Shown one piece after another: positions 45,462-53,600 of a DNA stretch of 64,000 nucleotides. The notes under the pieces were generated by a model. The model was not told the origin of the DNA. It saw only the letters and a program-made list of their open reading frames with translations, and searched no databases. The translations under genes were made by a program, and so were the position numbers. The DNA lies in assembly GCA_035540955.1 (NCBI GenBank), contig DATLFP010000058.1:10042-74041 (forward strand). The letters run 5' to 3'. Source of the DNA: DATLFP01 sp035540955. Lineage in GTDB: Bacteria > Actinomycetota > Acidimicrobiia > Acidimicrobiales > CADCSY01. Position 1 is the first letter of the stretch. Each line of letters opens with the position of its first letter.

Positions 45462-46151
45462 GTGTCGGACGAGCAGGCCGCGAGCTGGGTCGAGCGGTGG
45501 GTGGCGCACGACGAGCCGTCGCCGCGCGTCGCCGAGATGCGCCGCCTCGCCGACGCGGCGCGGGTCGTGATCGAGCGGTTGGTCACCTCGGGGGCGCCCC
45601 ACGACGCCATCGAGCGGGCGGCGTCGCACCTCGAGCAGGCCGCGGCGGCGCTCGAGGGCCCGGGTGCCGTGCGCAGCTACGAGGGGTTCGCCGAGTCGGC
45701 CAACGCCGGCGGCGACCCCCATGCCCACTTCGACCACAGCCCGGTCATGGGCACCGCCAACCCGATCGCCCCGCCGATGCGGGTCGAGTGGGGCGGCGAC
45801 AAGATCATCGTGCGGGCGGTGTTCGGCTCGGCCTACGAGGGCCCACCCGGTTCGGTCCACGGTGGCTGGATCGCCGCCGCCTTCGACGAGGTGCTCGGCA
45901 TGGCGCAGTCGCTCGGTGGGAGCCCGGGCATGACCGGCACGCTCACCGTGAAGTACCGGCGGCCGACCCCGTTGCACCGTGAGCTGCGGTTCGAGGGCAC
46001 GCTCGACCGCGTCGACGGGCGCAAGATCTTCACGACCGGTCGCTGCTTCGACGGCGAGGTCCTGACCGCCGAGGCCGAGGGCCTGTTCATCCGCGTCGAC
46101 TTCCAGAAGATCGCCGACATGATGACCCGGCGCGACGCCGCCGCCCCCTGA
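45462..46151 (+). CDS. PaaI-type hotdog thioesterase with N-terminal extension
   Basis: A 229-residue protein. The hotdog part (about 95-215) contains GSVHGGWIAAAFDEVLG, the catalytic helix with HGG and Asp, and TLTVKYRRPTPLHREL. The first 90 residues are a predicted helical, charged extension (RWVAHDEPSPRVAEMRRL) not seen in short PaaI proteins. It would hydrolyse acyl-CoA thioesters, and is unrelated in length to the 142-residue paralogue at 17044. GTG start; TAGGTT box nine bases ahead. Convergent with the helicase gene, with repeat family C between. Confidence 0.82.
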   Translation: MSDEQAASWVERWVAHDEPSPRVAEMRRLADAARVVIERLVTSGAPHDAIERAASHLEQAAAALEGPGAVRSYEGFAESANAGGDPHAHFDHSPVMGTANPIAPPMRVEWGGDKIIVRAVFGSAYEGPPGSVHGGWIAAAFDEVLGMAQSLGGSPGMTGTLTVKYRRPTPLHRELRFEGTLDRVDGRKIFTTGRCFDGEVLTAEAEGLFIRVDFQKIADMMTRRDAAAP

Positions 46152-46155
46152 CTCA

Positions 46156-46241
46156 CGAAGGTTGTCGCGCTCGCCCGGTCGGGGCGGGTGTCCGCGACAA
46201 CCTTCGAGCCCGGTCGGGGCGGGTGTCCGCGACAACCTTCG
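46156..46241. repeat. Intergenic repeat family C, copy 2 (with tandem duplication)
   Basis: CGAAGGTTGTCGCG (46156-46169) pairs perfectly with CGCGACAACCTTCG at 46193-46206, and the right arm is repeated at 46228-46241 as part of a 35-base direct repeat. Located between convergent genes; could terminate both. Confidence 0.7.
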
Positions 46242-46261
46242 AGCTCGGTGGGGGGTGGCGG

Positions 46262-48268
46262 CTACGAGGCGCGGGCGTCGGCGACGACGCGGAGGAGGTC
46301 GTCGCCGTAGCGGGCCGCCTTCACCGGTCCGAGACCGGGAAGGGCGAGGAGCGCGTCGCGGTCGCGGGGCCGGGCCTCGGCCACCGCCGCCAGGGTGGTG
46401 TCGTGGAAGATCACGTAGGCGGGGACGCCCGCCGCCTTGGCCGCGGTTCGCCGCCACGCCTTGAGGGCGTCGAGCACCGCCGGGTCGGCGTCGGCGCCGA
46501 TCACCGGCGTCGCCGGCCGGCTCCCGCCGCCGGTCGACCGCAGGCGTCGGCGCTCCTCGGCCACCCGCGCTCGGAGGTCGGCGGGCGCCACGCCCTGGCG
46601 TAGGGCCGCGAGCACCGCACCGATGTCGTCGAGCCACGGTGAGGGGGAGCGCCGCAGCGAGCGGGCGCCGAAGGTGCGCTCACGCGCCCAGGAGCAGTGG
46701 AGCTCGTCCTCGGCGCGGGTCACGGCGACGTACAGGAGCCGCCGCTCCTCCTCTTCGGCCGCGGGGGTCTTGGCGTGGCCGATGGGGACGAGCCCCCGCT
46801 CGAGACCGACGAGGAACACGACCGGCCACTCGAGCCCCTTGGCGGCGTGGAAGGTCGCCAGCTCCACGCCGTCGGCGACGGTCGCCCCGTTGTCGCCCCG
46901 CAGCGTGGCGTCGAGCCAGCCGGTGAACCCCTCGACGGTGGGGAGACCACCGGCGGCGGCGTACTCCCCGGCGAGGCGCACCAGCTCGGCGACGTTGCCG
47001 CGGCGCTCGGCGGCGGCGGGGGTGTCGTCGTCGTCCTCGAGCGCCCCGGCCTGCAGCCCGGCGATGCGCTCGGGGAAGGTCCCCGGCCGGCGCCGGAGCG
47101 AGGTGAGGGCATCGGCGATCTCGGGCCGGTCGAGGAAGGGCGCACCGCCGCGCACGCGATACGGGATGCCGGCGCTCCGCAGCGCCTCCTCGAGCACGAC
47201 GAGCTGCGCGTTGGTGCGGGCGAGCACGGCGAGCCGCGACCACGGCGTGCCGGGCGGGCGACGGTCGCGCACCGCCCTCGCCACCGCCCGAGCCTCGGCG
47301 TGCTCGTCGGCGAAGGCCCGCACCGACGGCAGCCGCCCGTCGGGCCGGTGGGCGCGCAGCCCGCCGCCCGGGTCGCCGAGCACGGTGGCGGCGACGGCGA
47401 GGATCTGCGGCGAGGACCGGAAGTTGTCCTCGAGCGACACGACGGTGGCGCCGGGCTCCCGGTCGCAGAACCGCGTGAGGTACGACGGCTCGGCGCCGTT
47501 CCACGCGTAGATCGCCTGGTTGGGATCGCCCACGACGCAGAGGTCGGCGTTGCCCGCCCGCCACCCGTCGAGGAGGGCGGACTGGGCGGGGTTGACGTCC
47601 TGGAACTCGTCGACGAAGAGGTGGCGGAACCGCCACCGCTGGCCGGCGGCGAACTCGCTGTCGTCGCGCAGGGCCCGGGCGCACAGGAGCAGGAGGTCGT
47701 CGAAGTCGACGAGGCGCCGGGCCCGCTTCTCCTCCTCGTAGCGGGCGTAGAGCGCGGCCATGGCGGTCGCCGCGATCGGCGTGGTACGGCCGATGCGGGC
47801 CACCTCGTCGGCGTAGCGCTCGGGCGCCACCAGCCGGGCCTTGGCCCACTCGATCTCGGCGACGAGATCGATGTGGGGCACGGCGGCGTCGCGCACGCGG
47901 CCCCGCAGCTCGGCCACAAGCGGGACCTTGCGCTTCAGGAGCGCCGGCGGCGTGATGTCGCGATCGGCCCACCGCTGCCGGAGCTGCGCGTAGGCGATGG
48001 CGTGGAACGTGCCGGCCGCCACCTGGTCGCGCACGCCGAGCGATCCCAGCCTGGTGCGCAGCTCGCCGGCCGCCTTGCGGGTGAAGGTGAGAGCGAGGAC
48101 GTGCCGCGCCTCGGCACTGCCGGTCGCCGCCCGCCACGCGATGCGCCGGGTGAGCACCCGGGTCTTCCCCGAGCCGGCACCGGCGAGGATCACGAGCGGG
48201 GCGCCGTCGCTGGTGACGGCAGCGGCCTGGGCTTCGGTCAGCCCGTCGAGGAGACGTGTCGCGCCCAC
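46262..48268 (-). CDS. UvrD/Rep-family ATP-dependent DNA helicase with HRDC domain
   Basis: A 668-residue superfamily 1A helicase. Motif I GAGSGKT at 30-36; VDEFQDVNPAQ (motif II); GDPNQAIYAWNGA (motif III); EDNFRSSPQI (motif IV); later TFHAAKGLEWPVVFLVGLE (motif V) and LLYVAVTRAEDELH (motif VI). An HRDC domain of about 80 residues closes the chain (KAAGVPAYVIFHDTTLAAVAEARP). This is the UvrD2 layout of actinobacteria, but the tetracysteine motif of mycobacterial UvrD2 is not present: I see no cluster of Cys. It probably unwinds 3'-tailed DNA in repair. No ATG is suitable; GTG at 48268 is the most likely start. Divergent from the small zincin gene. Confidence 0.88.
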   Translation of the reverse strand: MGATRLLDGLTEAQAAAVTSDGAPLVILAGAGSGKTRVLTRRIAWRAATGSAEARHVLALTFTRKAAGELRTRLGSLGVRDQVAAGTFHAIAYAQLRQRWADRDITPPALLKRKVPLVAELRGRVRDAAVPHIDLVAEIEWAKARLVAPERYADEVARIGRTTPIAATAMAALYARYEEEKRARRLVDFDDLLLLCARALRDDSEFAAGQRWRFRHLFVDEFQDVNPAQSALLDGWRAGNADLCVVGDPNQAIYAWNGAEPSYLTRFCDREPGATVVSLEDNFRSSPQILAVAATVLGDPGGGLRAHRPDGRLPSVRAFADEHAEARAVARAVRDRRPPGTPWSRLAVLARTNAQLVVLEEALRSAGIPYRVRGGAPFLDRPEIADALTSLRRRPGTFPERIAGLQAGALEDDDDTPAAAERRGNVAELVRLAGEYAAAGGLPTVEGFTGWLDATLRGDNGATVADGVELATFHAAKGLEWPVVFLVGLERGLVPIGHAKTPAAEEEERRLLYVAVTRAEDELHCSWARERTFGARSLRRSPSPWLDDIGAVLAALRQGVAPADLRARVAEERRRLRSTGGGSRPATPVIGADADPAVLDALKAWRRTAAKAAGVPAYVIFHDTTLAAVAEARPRDRDALLALPGLGPVKAARYGDDLLRVVADARAS

Positions 48269-48307
48269 GTCGAACGAATGTACGGAGGGGGTGTGACAGG
48301 ATGGGGG

Positions 48308-48652
48308 ATGGTCGTCCACGTGCCGCCGGAGCGGTTCGAGGAGCTCGTCGGCGAGGCCCTCGACGGCATCCCCGAGGAGCTGGCCCGCCACATCGACAAC
48401 GTCGTGATCCGGGTCCAGGACGAGTCCCGCGCCGGACTGCTCGGGCTCTACGAGGGCATCCCCCTGACCCGCCGTGAGCAGTACGGCGCCCTGGCGATGC
48501 CCGATCGCATCACGATCTACCGCAACCCCATCCTCCGCCGGTCGCGGACCGAGACCGAGGTGGTCCACCAGGTGCGGGTGACGGTCATCCACGAGATCGC
48601 CCACCACTTCGGCATCAGCGACGCTCGCCTGCACGAGCTGGGCTGGGCCTGA
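48308..48652 (+). CDS. Small metallopeptidase-like (zincin) protein
   Basis: A 114-residue protein with HExxH at residues 95-99 (HEIAHH) near its C-terminus. This is the metallopeptidase family of short actinobacterial proteins with a zincin-like fold. The N-terminus (VHVPPERFEELVGEALDGIP) is helical; conserved LLGLYEGIPLTRR precedes the metal site. Peptidase activity is plausible but unproved. ATG 48308 has AGGATGGGG upstream (AGGA site). Separated by 42 bases from the next gene. Confidence 0.85.
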   Translation: MVVHVPPERFEELVGEALDGIPEELARHIDNVVIRVQDESRAGLLGLYEGIPLTRREQYGALAMPDRITIYRNPILRRSRTETEVVHQVRVTVIHEIAHHFGISDARLHELGWA

Positions 48653-48681
48653 ACGGGCACAACGTCGAGCCGGGCGCGGCA

Positions 48682-48687
48682 TAGCGT
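48682..48687 (+). promoter_or_regulatory. Leaderless promoter -10 box for the ACT gene
   Basis: TAGCGT at 48682-48687, 8 bases before GTG 48695, with no ribosome-binding site between them. Confidence 0.4.
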
Positions 48688-48694
48688 CGGGGCC

Positions 48695-49231
48695 GTGCCG
48701 CACGTCGCCGTGACCGCCGTGGGCGTCGACCGACCCGGCATCGTCGCCGCCGTGACCGGGGTGCTCCTCGACCACGGCGGCAACCTCGAGGACACGGCCA
48801 TGACCAGGCTGGGCGGCCACTTCGCGATGGTCCTGGTGGTCGAGGTGCCGGGGGCCGAGGACGCGGCCGGCCTGGAGCAGGCCCTTGCCGCCGGCACCGC
48901 CGACCTCGGGCTCACGGTGACGGTCCGGCCCATCGGCGAGGTGGCCGAGGTCGCCGAGACCGGCTCGCCGTGGGCGGTGACCGTGCACGGGGCCGACCAG
49001 CCCGGGATCGTGCACCGCGTGGCGACGACCCTGGCCGGGCACGGCGCCAACATCGTCGACCTCTCGACCCGCCGGCTCACCACAGGCGCCGGCACCGGGT
49101 ACGTGGTCCTGCTCGAGGTGCTGCTCCCGACCGGTGTCGACGAGGGGGCCGTCGAGGCCGACCTCGACCGGCTCGCCGCCGACCTCGGCGTCGAGGTGCA
49201 CCTGCGGGCCGACGAGGCCGACGTCTTGTGA
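48695..49231 (+). CDS. Two-ACT-domain regulatory protein, GcvR-like
   Basis: A 178-residue protein with two ACT domains: PGIVAAVTGVLLDHGGNLEDTAM (about 14-90) and QPGIVHRVATTLAGHGANIVDLSTR (about 95-175). Each has the Gly at the first turn that marks small-molecule binding. GcvR-type proteins bind glycine and control the glycine-cleavage system in E. coli; in actinobacteria this family is uncharacterised. GTG start; TAGCGT box 8 bases before it. Followed 10 bases on by the deformylase gene, probably one transcript. Confidence 0.85.
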   Translation: MPHVAVTAVGVDRPGIVAAVTGVLLDHGGNLEDTAMTRLGGHFAMVLVVEVPGAEDAAGLEQALAAGTADLGLTVTVRPIGEVAEVAETGSPWAVTVHGADQPGIVHRVATTLAGHGANIVDLSTRRLTTGAGTGYVVLLEVLLPTGVDEGAVEADLDRLAADLGVEVHLRADEADVL

Positions 49232-49241
49232 GCGCGCGTCG

Positions 49242-49739
49242 GTGATCCGGCCGGTCCGGTTCTTCCCGGACCCCGTCCTCGCAGGTCGGTGCACGGCGGT
49301 CGGCGAGATCGACGACGCCGCGCTGGCCCTCGGGCGCGACCTCCTCGACACGATGCGGGGCTCGTCGCACTCCGTCGGCGTGGCCGCACCCCAGATCGGG
49401 GTGGCGCGGCGTGCGTTCTGCGTGGACGTGAGCGGCCACCCCAAGGCCCGCTCGTGCCACGGCGAGGTCGTCCTGTTCGATCCCGTGGTGGTGGAGCGGG
49501 CCGGCGCCCACGTGGGGCGGGAGGGGTGCATGAGCGTTCCCGATCTCACCGGCGACGTGCTCCGCGCCGCGACGATCGTCGTGCGGGGCCTCGGCCTCGA
49601 CGGCGAGGAGCGCACGATCGAAGCGGACGCGTTCGAGGCTCGGGCCGTGCAGCACGAGCTCGACCATCTCGACGGTCTGCTCTTCCTCGACCGCGTCGTG
49701 GCCGCCGACCGCCTCTACCGCCGCCGCGTCTACCGGTAG
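49242..49739 (+). CDS. def: Peptide deformylase
   Basis: A 165-residue metalloenzyme that removes the formyl group from nascent proteins. Motif 1 is SVGVAAPQIG (Gln51), motif 2 EGCMSVP (Cys96, the metal ligand), motif 3 QHELDHLDG (His138, Glu139, His142). Motif 2 has Met where Leu is usual. Starts GTG at 49242 (VIRPVRFFPDPVL), the first place that fits the family, immediately after the ACT gene. A standalone def without fmt at hand, so it may be a second deformylase; the main copy cannot be seen here. Confidence 0.92.
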   Translation: MIRPVRFFPDPVLAGRCTAVGEIDDAALALGRDLLDTMRGSSHSVGVAAPQIGVARRAFCVDVSGHPKARSCHGEVVLFDPVVVERAGAHVGREGCMSVPDLTGDVLRAATIVVRGLGLDGEERTIEADAFEARAVQHELDHLDGLLFLDRVVAADRLYRRRVYR

Positions 49740-49773
49740 TCGGTACATTCGAGACCGGCGGCGCCGTCGGGCT

Positions 49774-49779
49774 TACGCT
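49774..49779 (+). promoter_or_regulatory. Leaderless promoter -10 box for the PH-SHOCT gene
   Basis: TACGCT at 49774-49779, 7 bases before GTG 49786, no ribosome-binding site visible. Confidence 0.35.
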
Positions 49780-49785
49780 CGTCCC

Positions 49786-50406
49786 GTGCCCTTCCCCAAG
49801 AAGCTGCTCAACAGCGGTGAGCGGCTCGTCGTCGACATCCGGCCCCACTGGTGGTTCTTCTCGAGGCCGGCGGCCGCCCTCACCGTGTCGCTCGTGGGCC
49901 TCGTCTACCTGCGCTGGGTCCGCGACTGGACCGAGGGCGGCGGTGCCGCGGTGACCCTCGTGTTCGTCGCGCTCACCCTCCTGTCGCTCCTGTGGTTCGT
50001 GGGCCGCTACTTGAAGTGGATGACGACCAACTTCGTGGTGACCAGCCATCGTCTGGTCTTCCGCGAGGGCGTCGTCGCCAAGCAGGGCATCGAGATCCCC
50101 CTCGACCGCGTCAACACGATCTTCTTCAACCAGTCGATCTTCGAGCGGCTGATGGGCACGGGCGACCTCACCATCGAGTCGGCCGGCGAGCGGGGCACGC
50201 AGAGCTTCAGCGACATCCGCAAGCCCTCCCAGGTGCAGAACGAGATCTATCGCCTCATCGAGGAGGAACAGGACACCCACGCCGGTCTCGGCCGCGAGCA
50301 GTCCATCCCCGACCAGCTCGAGAAGCTCGACGAGCTGCGGCGCCGGGGGGTCATCAGCGAGGCCGAGTTCCAGGCGAAGAAGGCGAAGCTTCTCGACCGC
50401 ATGTGA
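49786..50406 (+). CDS. Membrane PH-like (bPH2) protein with SHOCT domain
   Basis: A 206-residue membrane protein. A short basic N-terminus leads to two transmembrane segments (about 28-45 and 55-72), a bacterial PH_2 domain (about 75-150; RGTQSFSDIRKPSQVQNEIY is its end) and a SHOCT C-terminal helical tail (RRRGVISEAEFQAKK). Both are common in envelope proteins of unknown role, sometimes linked to stress or membrane maintenance. GTG start at 49786. The last 20 bases, including the stop, are repeated twice more directly after it (see repeat). Confidence 0.82.
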   Translation: MPFPKKLLNSGERLVVDIRPHWWFFSRPAAALTVSLVGLVYLRWVRDWTEGGGAAVTLVFVALTLLSLLWFVGRYLKWMTTNFVVTSHRLVFREGVVAKQGIEIPLDRVNTIFFNQSIFERLMGTGDLTIESAGERGTQSFSDIRKPSQVQNEIYRLIEEEQDTHAGLGREQSIPDQLEKLDELRRRGVISEAEFQAKKAKLLDRM

Positions 50407-50444
50407 AGCTTCTCGACCGCATGTGAAGCTGCTCGACCGCATGT
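50385..50444 (+). repeat. Triple 20-base tandem repeat of the gene's 3' end
   Basis: Three copies of a 20-base unit beginning GAAGCTTCTCGACCGCATGT start at 50385, 50405 and 50425 (third copy with one T to G change), followed by a partial fourth. Copy 1 covers the last codons and first base of the stop of the PH-SHOCT gene, whose C-terminus reads KLLDRM. Each unit contains an in-phase TGA one base past the end. Confidence 0.85.
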
Positions 50445-50470
50445 GAAGCGGCTCGCCCCGAAAACGACGA

Positions 50471-50494
50471 TTGCCGGGCCGTGGGGCCCGGCAA
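50471..50494. terminator. Terminator hairpin between convergent genes
   Basis: TTGCCGGGCC-GTGG-GGCCCGGCAA: a 10-base perfect stem with a 4-base loop, between the PH-SHOCT and DUF6458 genes. It can serve both. Confidence 0.8.
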
Positions 50495-50518
50495 CCATCG
50501 GGGTGGGGGTGGGTGGGA

Positions 50519-50743
50519 CTAGAGACGCTCTTCTCGCACGACGGTCTCGGTGTTGCGGCTGGTCGCGAACCCGGCGCCGCCCCACGAGCTCCAGAACAGC
50601 ATCGACATCAGCAGCCCGATGGCGCCGACGATCATGAGGATCACGCCGACCGTGTTGAGGTTGATGCCTTCGGCCGTGACCTCGACGGCGAAGCTCAAGA
50701 TGGCACCTACGGCGATCAGGAAGACGCTCACTCCGATGCCCAT
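50519..50743 (-). CDS. DUF6458 small membrane protein
   Basis: A 74-residue protein with two transmembrane segments (GIGVSVFLIAVGAILSFAV; LNTVGVILMIVGAIGLLMSMLFW), a short NLNTVG turn and a charged C-terminus. This is the DUF6458 family of actinobacteria, of unknown function. ATG start at 50743. Its end is 24 bases from the terminator. Confidence 0.82.
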   Translation of the reverse strand: MGIGVSVFLIAVGAILSFAVEVTAEGINLNTVGVILMIVGAIGLLMSMLFWSSWGGAGFATSRNTETVVREERL

Positions 50744-50824
50744 GACGTTGCTACCTCCAGCGTGCGGATCTGCCTGCGAATGTGCCTGTGAATGTGACAG
50801 TGGCGCGGGGGTACCCGGCGCCCC

Positions 50825-51745
50825 TCAGGCGGAAACCCAGGCCCCGCCGGCCGGCCGGACCTTCCACCCGTCGGCGAGGGCCCCGGGGTCGCACAGGGCG
50901 ACGACGCAGCCGCCGAAGCCGGCCCCGGTGAGACGGGCGCCGTGCACGCCGGGGACGGCCCGGAGCCGCTCGACCTCGTCGTCGAGCGCTGGCGTCGACA
51001 CCTCGTAGTCGTCTCGCAGGCTGGCGTGGCTGGCGAGCATGAGCCCGCCGGCGGTGACCAGGTCACCCGCGGCGAGGGCGCCGGCGAAGGCGCGGACCCG
51101 CTCGTTCTCGGTGCGGACGTGACGGGTCCGGCGCGGGTGGCCGGCCTCCAGCTCGGCTCGCCGCTCGCCGTAGGCGCTGGTGGCGAGCGCCCGGTCCTCG
51201 ACGTGCACGACCACGATCTCGGCGGTGGCCGGCACCGGCACCGGGGTGATCGAGTACGTCGAGCAGTCGATCAGCAGCGCGTGCCCGGCGATGCCGTGCA
51301 CCGATGCGAGCTGGTCCATTCGTCCGCACGGCACGCCGGACGCGCGCTGCTCGGCCCGCTGGCACGCGGCGGCGAGGTCGATGTCGGTGCCGTCGCCCAC
51401 GAGCGCGAGGGCGACGGCGACCTCGAGCGCTGCACTCGAGGAGAGTCCGGCGCCGACGGGCAGCGTGGTGGTGACGCGACCGGTGAAGCCGCGGGAGGGC
51501 CGGACCTCGGCGACGACACCGGCGACGTAGCGGGCCCACACCGGCTCGACCCGCGCCGGGTCGGCGATGTCGAGCGGGATCTGCGCGACGCCCTCGAGTG
51601 CATCCGACGTGAGCAGCACGAGGTCGCCGCCCCGCTCTCCCTCGATCGTGGTGCCGAGGTCGATCGCCATCGGCAGCACGAGGCCCCCGGCGTAGTCGGT
51701 GTGGTCGCCGATCAGGTTGACCCGTCCCGGCGCGAACGCGATCAC
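50825..51745 (-). CDS. galK: Galactokinase
   Basis: A 306-residue GHMP kinase that phosphorylates galactose. It starts directly at the signature (VIAFAPGRVNLIGDHTDY), then PVGAGLSSSAALEVAVALAL is the ATP-binding motif, and GARLTGAGFGGCVVAL the third GHMP motif. The N-terminal 20-30 residues seen in E. coli GalK are missing, and motif 1 has Asp for Glu. GTG at 51745 overlaps the stop of galT by four bases (GTGA), so the two are coupled. No galE in the window. Confidence 0.9.
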   Translation of the reverse strand: MIAFAPGRVNLIGDHTDYAGGLVLPMAIDLGTTIEGERGGDLVLLTSDALEGVAQIPLDIADPARVEPVWARYVAGVVAEVRPSRGFTGRVTTTLPVGAGLSSSAALEVAVALALVGDGTDIDLAAACQRAEQRASGVPCGRMDQLASVHGIAGHALLIDCSTYSITPVPVPATAEIVVVHVEDRALATSAYGERRAELEAGHPRRTRHVRTENERVRAFAGALAAGDLVTAGGLMLASHASLRDDYEVSTPALDDEVERLRAVPGVHGARLTGAGFGGCVVALCDPGALADGWKVRPAGGAWVSA

Positions 51746-52584
51746 TCGGGGGCCGTCGCGGCGCGGAGCTGGGCCGCGGCCTCGGCGGGATCGACGGGGT
51801 TGAAGTAGACGCCGCTCCCGAGCTCGCCGGCCGCCACGAACCGGGGCGTTCCCGCGGCGCGCAGCAACGGCGCGAGGTGCACGTGCAGGTGGGCGGCGGG
51901 CCACCGTCCGCCGTCGGTCGGCCGCTGGTGGATCCAGAGCATCGACGGCATCGGTGCGTCGAACAGCGCGTCGAGGCGGCGGCTGGCGTCGCGCAGCAGC
52001 GCGGCGAGCGCGTCGCGGCCGTGGTCGTCGAGCGACGGCAGGTCGGCGACGTGGTCCGACGGCGCCAGGCGCAGCTCGTAGGGCCACGACGCCGCCGCCG
52101 GCACCCAGGCGCGCCAGCCGCCGCGCTCGGCGACGACGTTGGTGGGCTCGCGGCACAGGGCGCACGGCTCGTCGAGCTCGGCCGCCGCCGCCGGCGGCAC
52201 GTGGTCGAAGGCGTAGATCTGGCCGTGCGGGTGGGCGATGGTGGCGCCCACCTCGGGGCCGCGGTTCTCGAACACCAGCACGTAGGCGACGTCGTCGCGC
52301 CGGCCGAGCGCCACCGTCCGGTCGGCCCACAGGTCGACGACGCGGCGGACGCCCTCGACGCCGAGCGACCACAGCTGGGCGTCGTGCACCGGCGTGTAGA
52401 GCACGATCTCGCACCGATCGTCGGGCATGGGCGGCCACCGGTTCACGAACCAGCGGACGTCGTAGCCCTCGGGGGCCTCGAGCCCGCCCGGGCAGAACGG
52501 GCAGCCGGCGTCGGGCAGGTTGGGTCGGCCCTGGCGGGACGACACGATCACCACGTCGGCGCCGGTCAGCTCGTCCCGCGGCAT
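51742..52584 (-). CDS. galT: Galactose-1-phosphate uridylyltransferase
   Basis: A 280-residue HIT-superfamily enzyme of the Leloir pathway, joining UDP-glucose and galactose-1-phosphate. CPFC and AHPHGQIYAF (active-site His-Pro-His) are present, with a second set AHLHVHLAPLLR near the end and FENRGPEVG. At 280 residues it is shorter than E. coli GalT (348). ATG start at 52584, first in a two-gene operon with galK. A role in galactose salvage; the missing third enzyme, galE, may be elsewhere. Confidence 0.88.
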   Translation of the reverse strand: MPRDELTGADVVIVSSRQGRPNLPDAGCPFCPGGLEAPEGYDVRWFVNRWPPMPDDRCEIVLYTPVHDAQLWSLGVEGVRRVVDLWADRTVALGRRDDVAYVLVFENRGPEVGATIAHPHGQIYAFDHVPPAAAAELDEPCALCREPTNVVAERGGWRAWVPAAASWPYELRLAPSDHVADLPSLDDHGRDALAALLRDASRRLDALFDAPMPSMLWIHQRPTDGGRWPAAHLHVHLAPLLRAAGTPRFVAAGELGSGVYFNPVDPAEAAAQLRAATAPE

Positions 52585-52678
52585 CCGGTGATGCTCCCAC
52601 CTCCCGACGCGTCTCGTGGCGGTTCGTGTCGTCAGACGAGCGAGACCGCCACAAGAGTGCGCCGCCGTCGACGCGGGC

Positions 52679-53575
52679 TCACGCGATCCCGACGGCCGCG
52701 GCGAAGCGCTCGAGGGCGTCGGGGTCGAAGGGTGCCCGCATGGCGATGTTGATCTGCTCGGCACCGGCGTCGACGTACTGGCCGATCCGGTCGAGCATCT
52801 CCTCCTCGGTGCCGAACAGCACGCCGGGCCGGACGTGCTCGGCGATGTTGCCGAACTGCTCGCGGAGGCCGTCCTCGCTGAACGCCATGCCCACGTTGAT
52901 CGTGCAGCGGATCTCCGCCGGGTCCCGACCCACGTCGGCGCAGTGCCGGTGCAGCACGTCGCGCTTGCGGGCGAACTCCTCGGGCGAGATGAACGGCACG
53001 TTCCACCCGTCGGCGTGCCGGGCGGCGATCCGCAGCGTCCGCTTCTCGCCGCCGCCCCCGACCCAGATCGGCACCTTGGCCTGCACCGGCCGCGGCTCGT
53101 TGCGGGCGTCGCGCACCTGGAACCAGCGGCCCTCGAAGGTCGTCGTCTCGTCGTGGAGCAGCCCCCGCAGCACCTGGATGCCCTCCTCGAGCTGGTCCAT
53201 GCGGGTGCCCACCGGCGGGAACGGGATGCCGTAGGCGTCGTACTCGATCTGGCTCCAACCGGCGCCGATGCCGACGTCGGTCCGGCCTCCCGAGAGGTGG
53301 TCGATCGTGGCGATGGCGTTGGCGAGCACCGCCGGGTGCCGGTACCCGACGCTGTACACGAGGGAACCGCACCGCACCTTCGTCGTCGACAGCGCCAGCG
53401 CAGCGTGCATGCTCACCGCTTCGAGGCAGGTGGCGTCGCCGGTCATGTCGGCGGCGTAGAAGTGGTCCCACACCGAGATCCAGCCGTAGCCGAGGTCCTC
53501 GATGCGTTTGTAGAGGTCGACCAGCTCACCGGCCGGCACCTTCTGCAGCCCGGCGTGCACCCCGAACGTCGTCAT
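52679..53575 (-). CDS. F420-dependent LLM-class oxidoreductase
   Basis: A 298-residue luciferase-like TIM-barrel protein. VHAGLQKVPAGELVDLYKRIEDLGYGWISVWDHFYA is the first strand-helix unit, and GVGWSQIEYDAYGIPFPP and VQAKVPIWVGGGGEKRTLRIAARHADGWN (cut here by position: 155-185) are the cofactor region. The family uses deazaflavin F420, typical of actinomycetes. Substrate unknown. ATG start, divergent from the alpha/beta hydrolase (26 bases apart). Confidence 0.86.
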   Translation of the reverse strand: MTTFGVHAGLQKVPAGELVDLYKRIEDLGYGWISVWDHFYAADMTGDATCLEAVSMHAALALSTTKVRCGSLVYSVGYRHPAVLANAIATIDHLSGGRTDVGIGAGWSQIEYDAYGIPFPPVGTRMDQLEEGIQVLRGLLHDETTTFEGRWFQVRDARNEPRPVQAKVPIWVGGGGEKRTLRIAARHADGWNVPFISPEEFARKRDVLHRHCADVGRDPAEIRCTINVGMAFSEDGLREQFGNIAEHVRPGVLFGTEEEMLDRIGQYVDAGAEQINIAMRAPFDPDALERFAAAVGIA

Positions 53576-53587
53576 GGCCGGTCACCA

Positions 53588-53593
53588 TATGAT
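53588..53593 (+). promoter_or_regulatory. Leaderless promoter -10 box
   Basis: TATGAT at 53588-53593 ends 8 bases before ATG 53601; no Shine-Dalgarno sequence in the gap. The box is the best match to the consensus in this window. Confidence 0.55.
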
Positions 53594-53600
53594 CCGGCCC

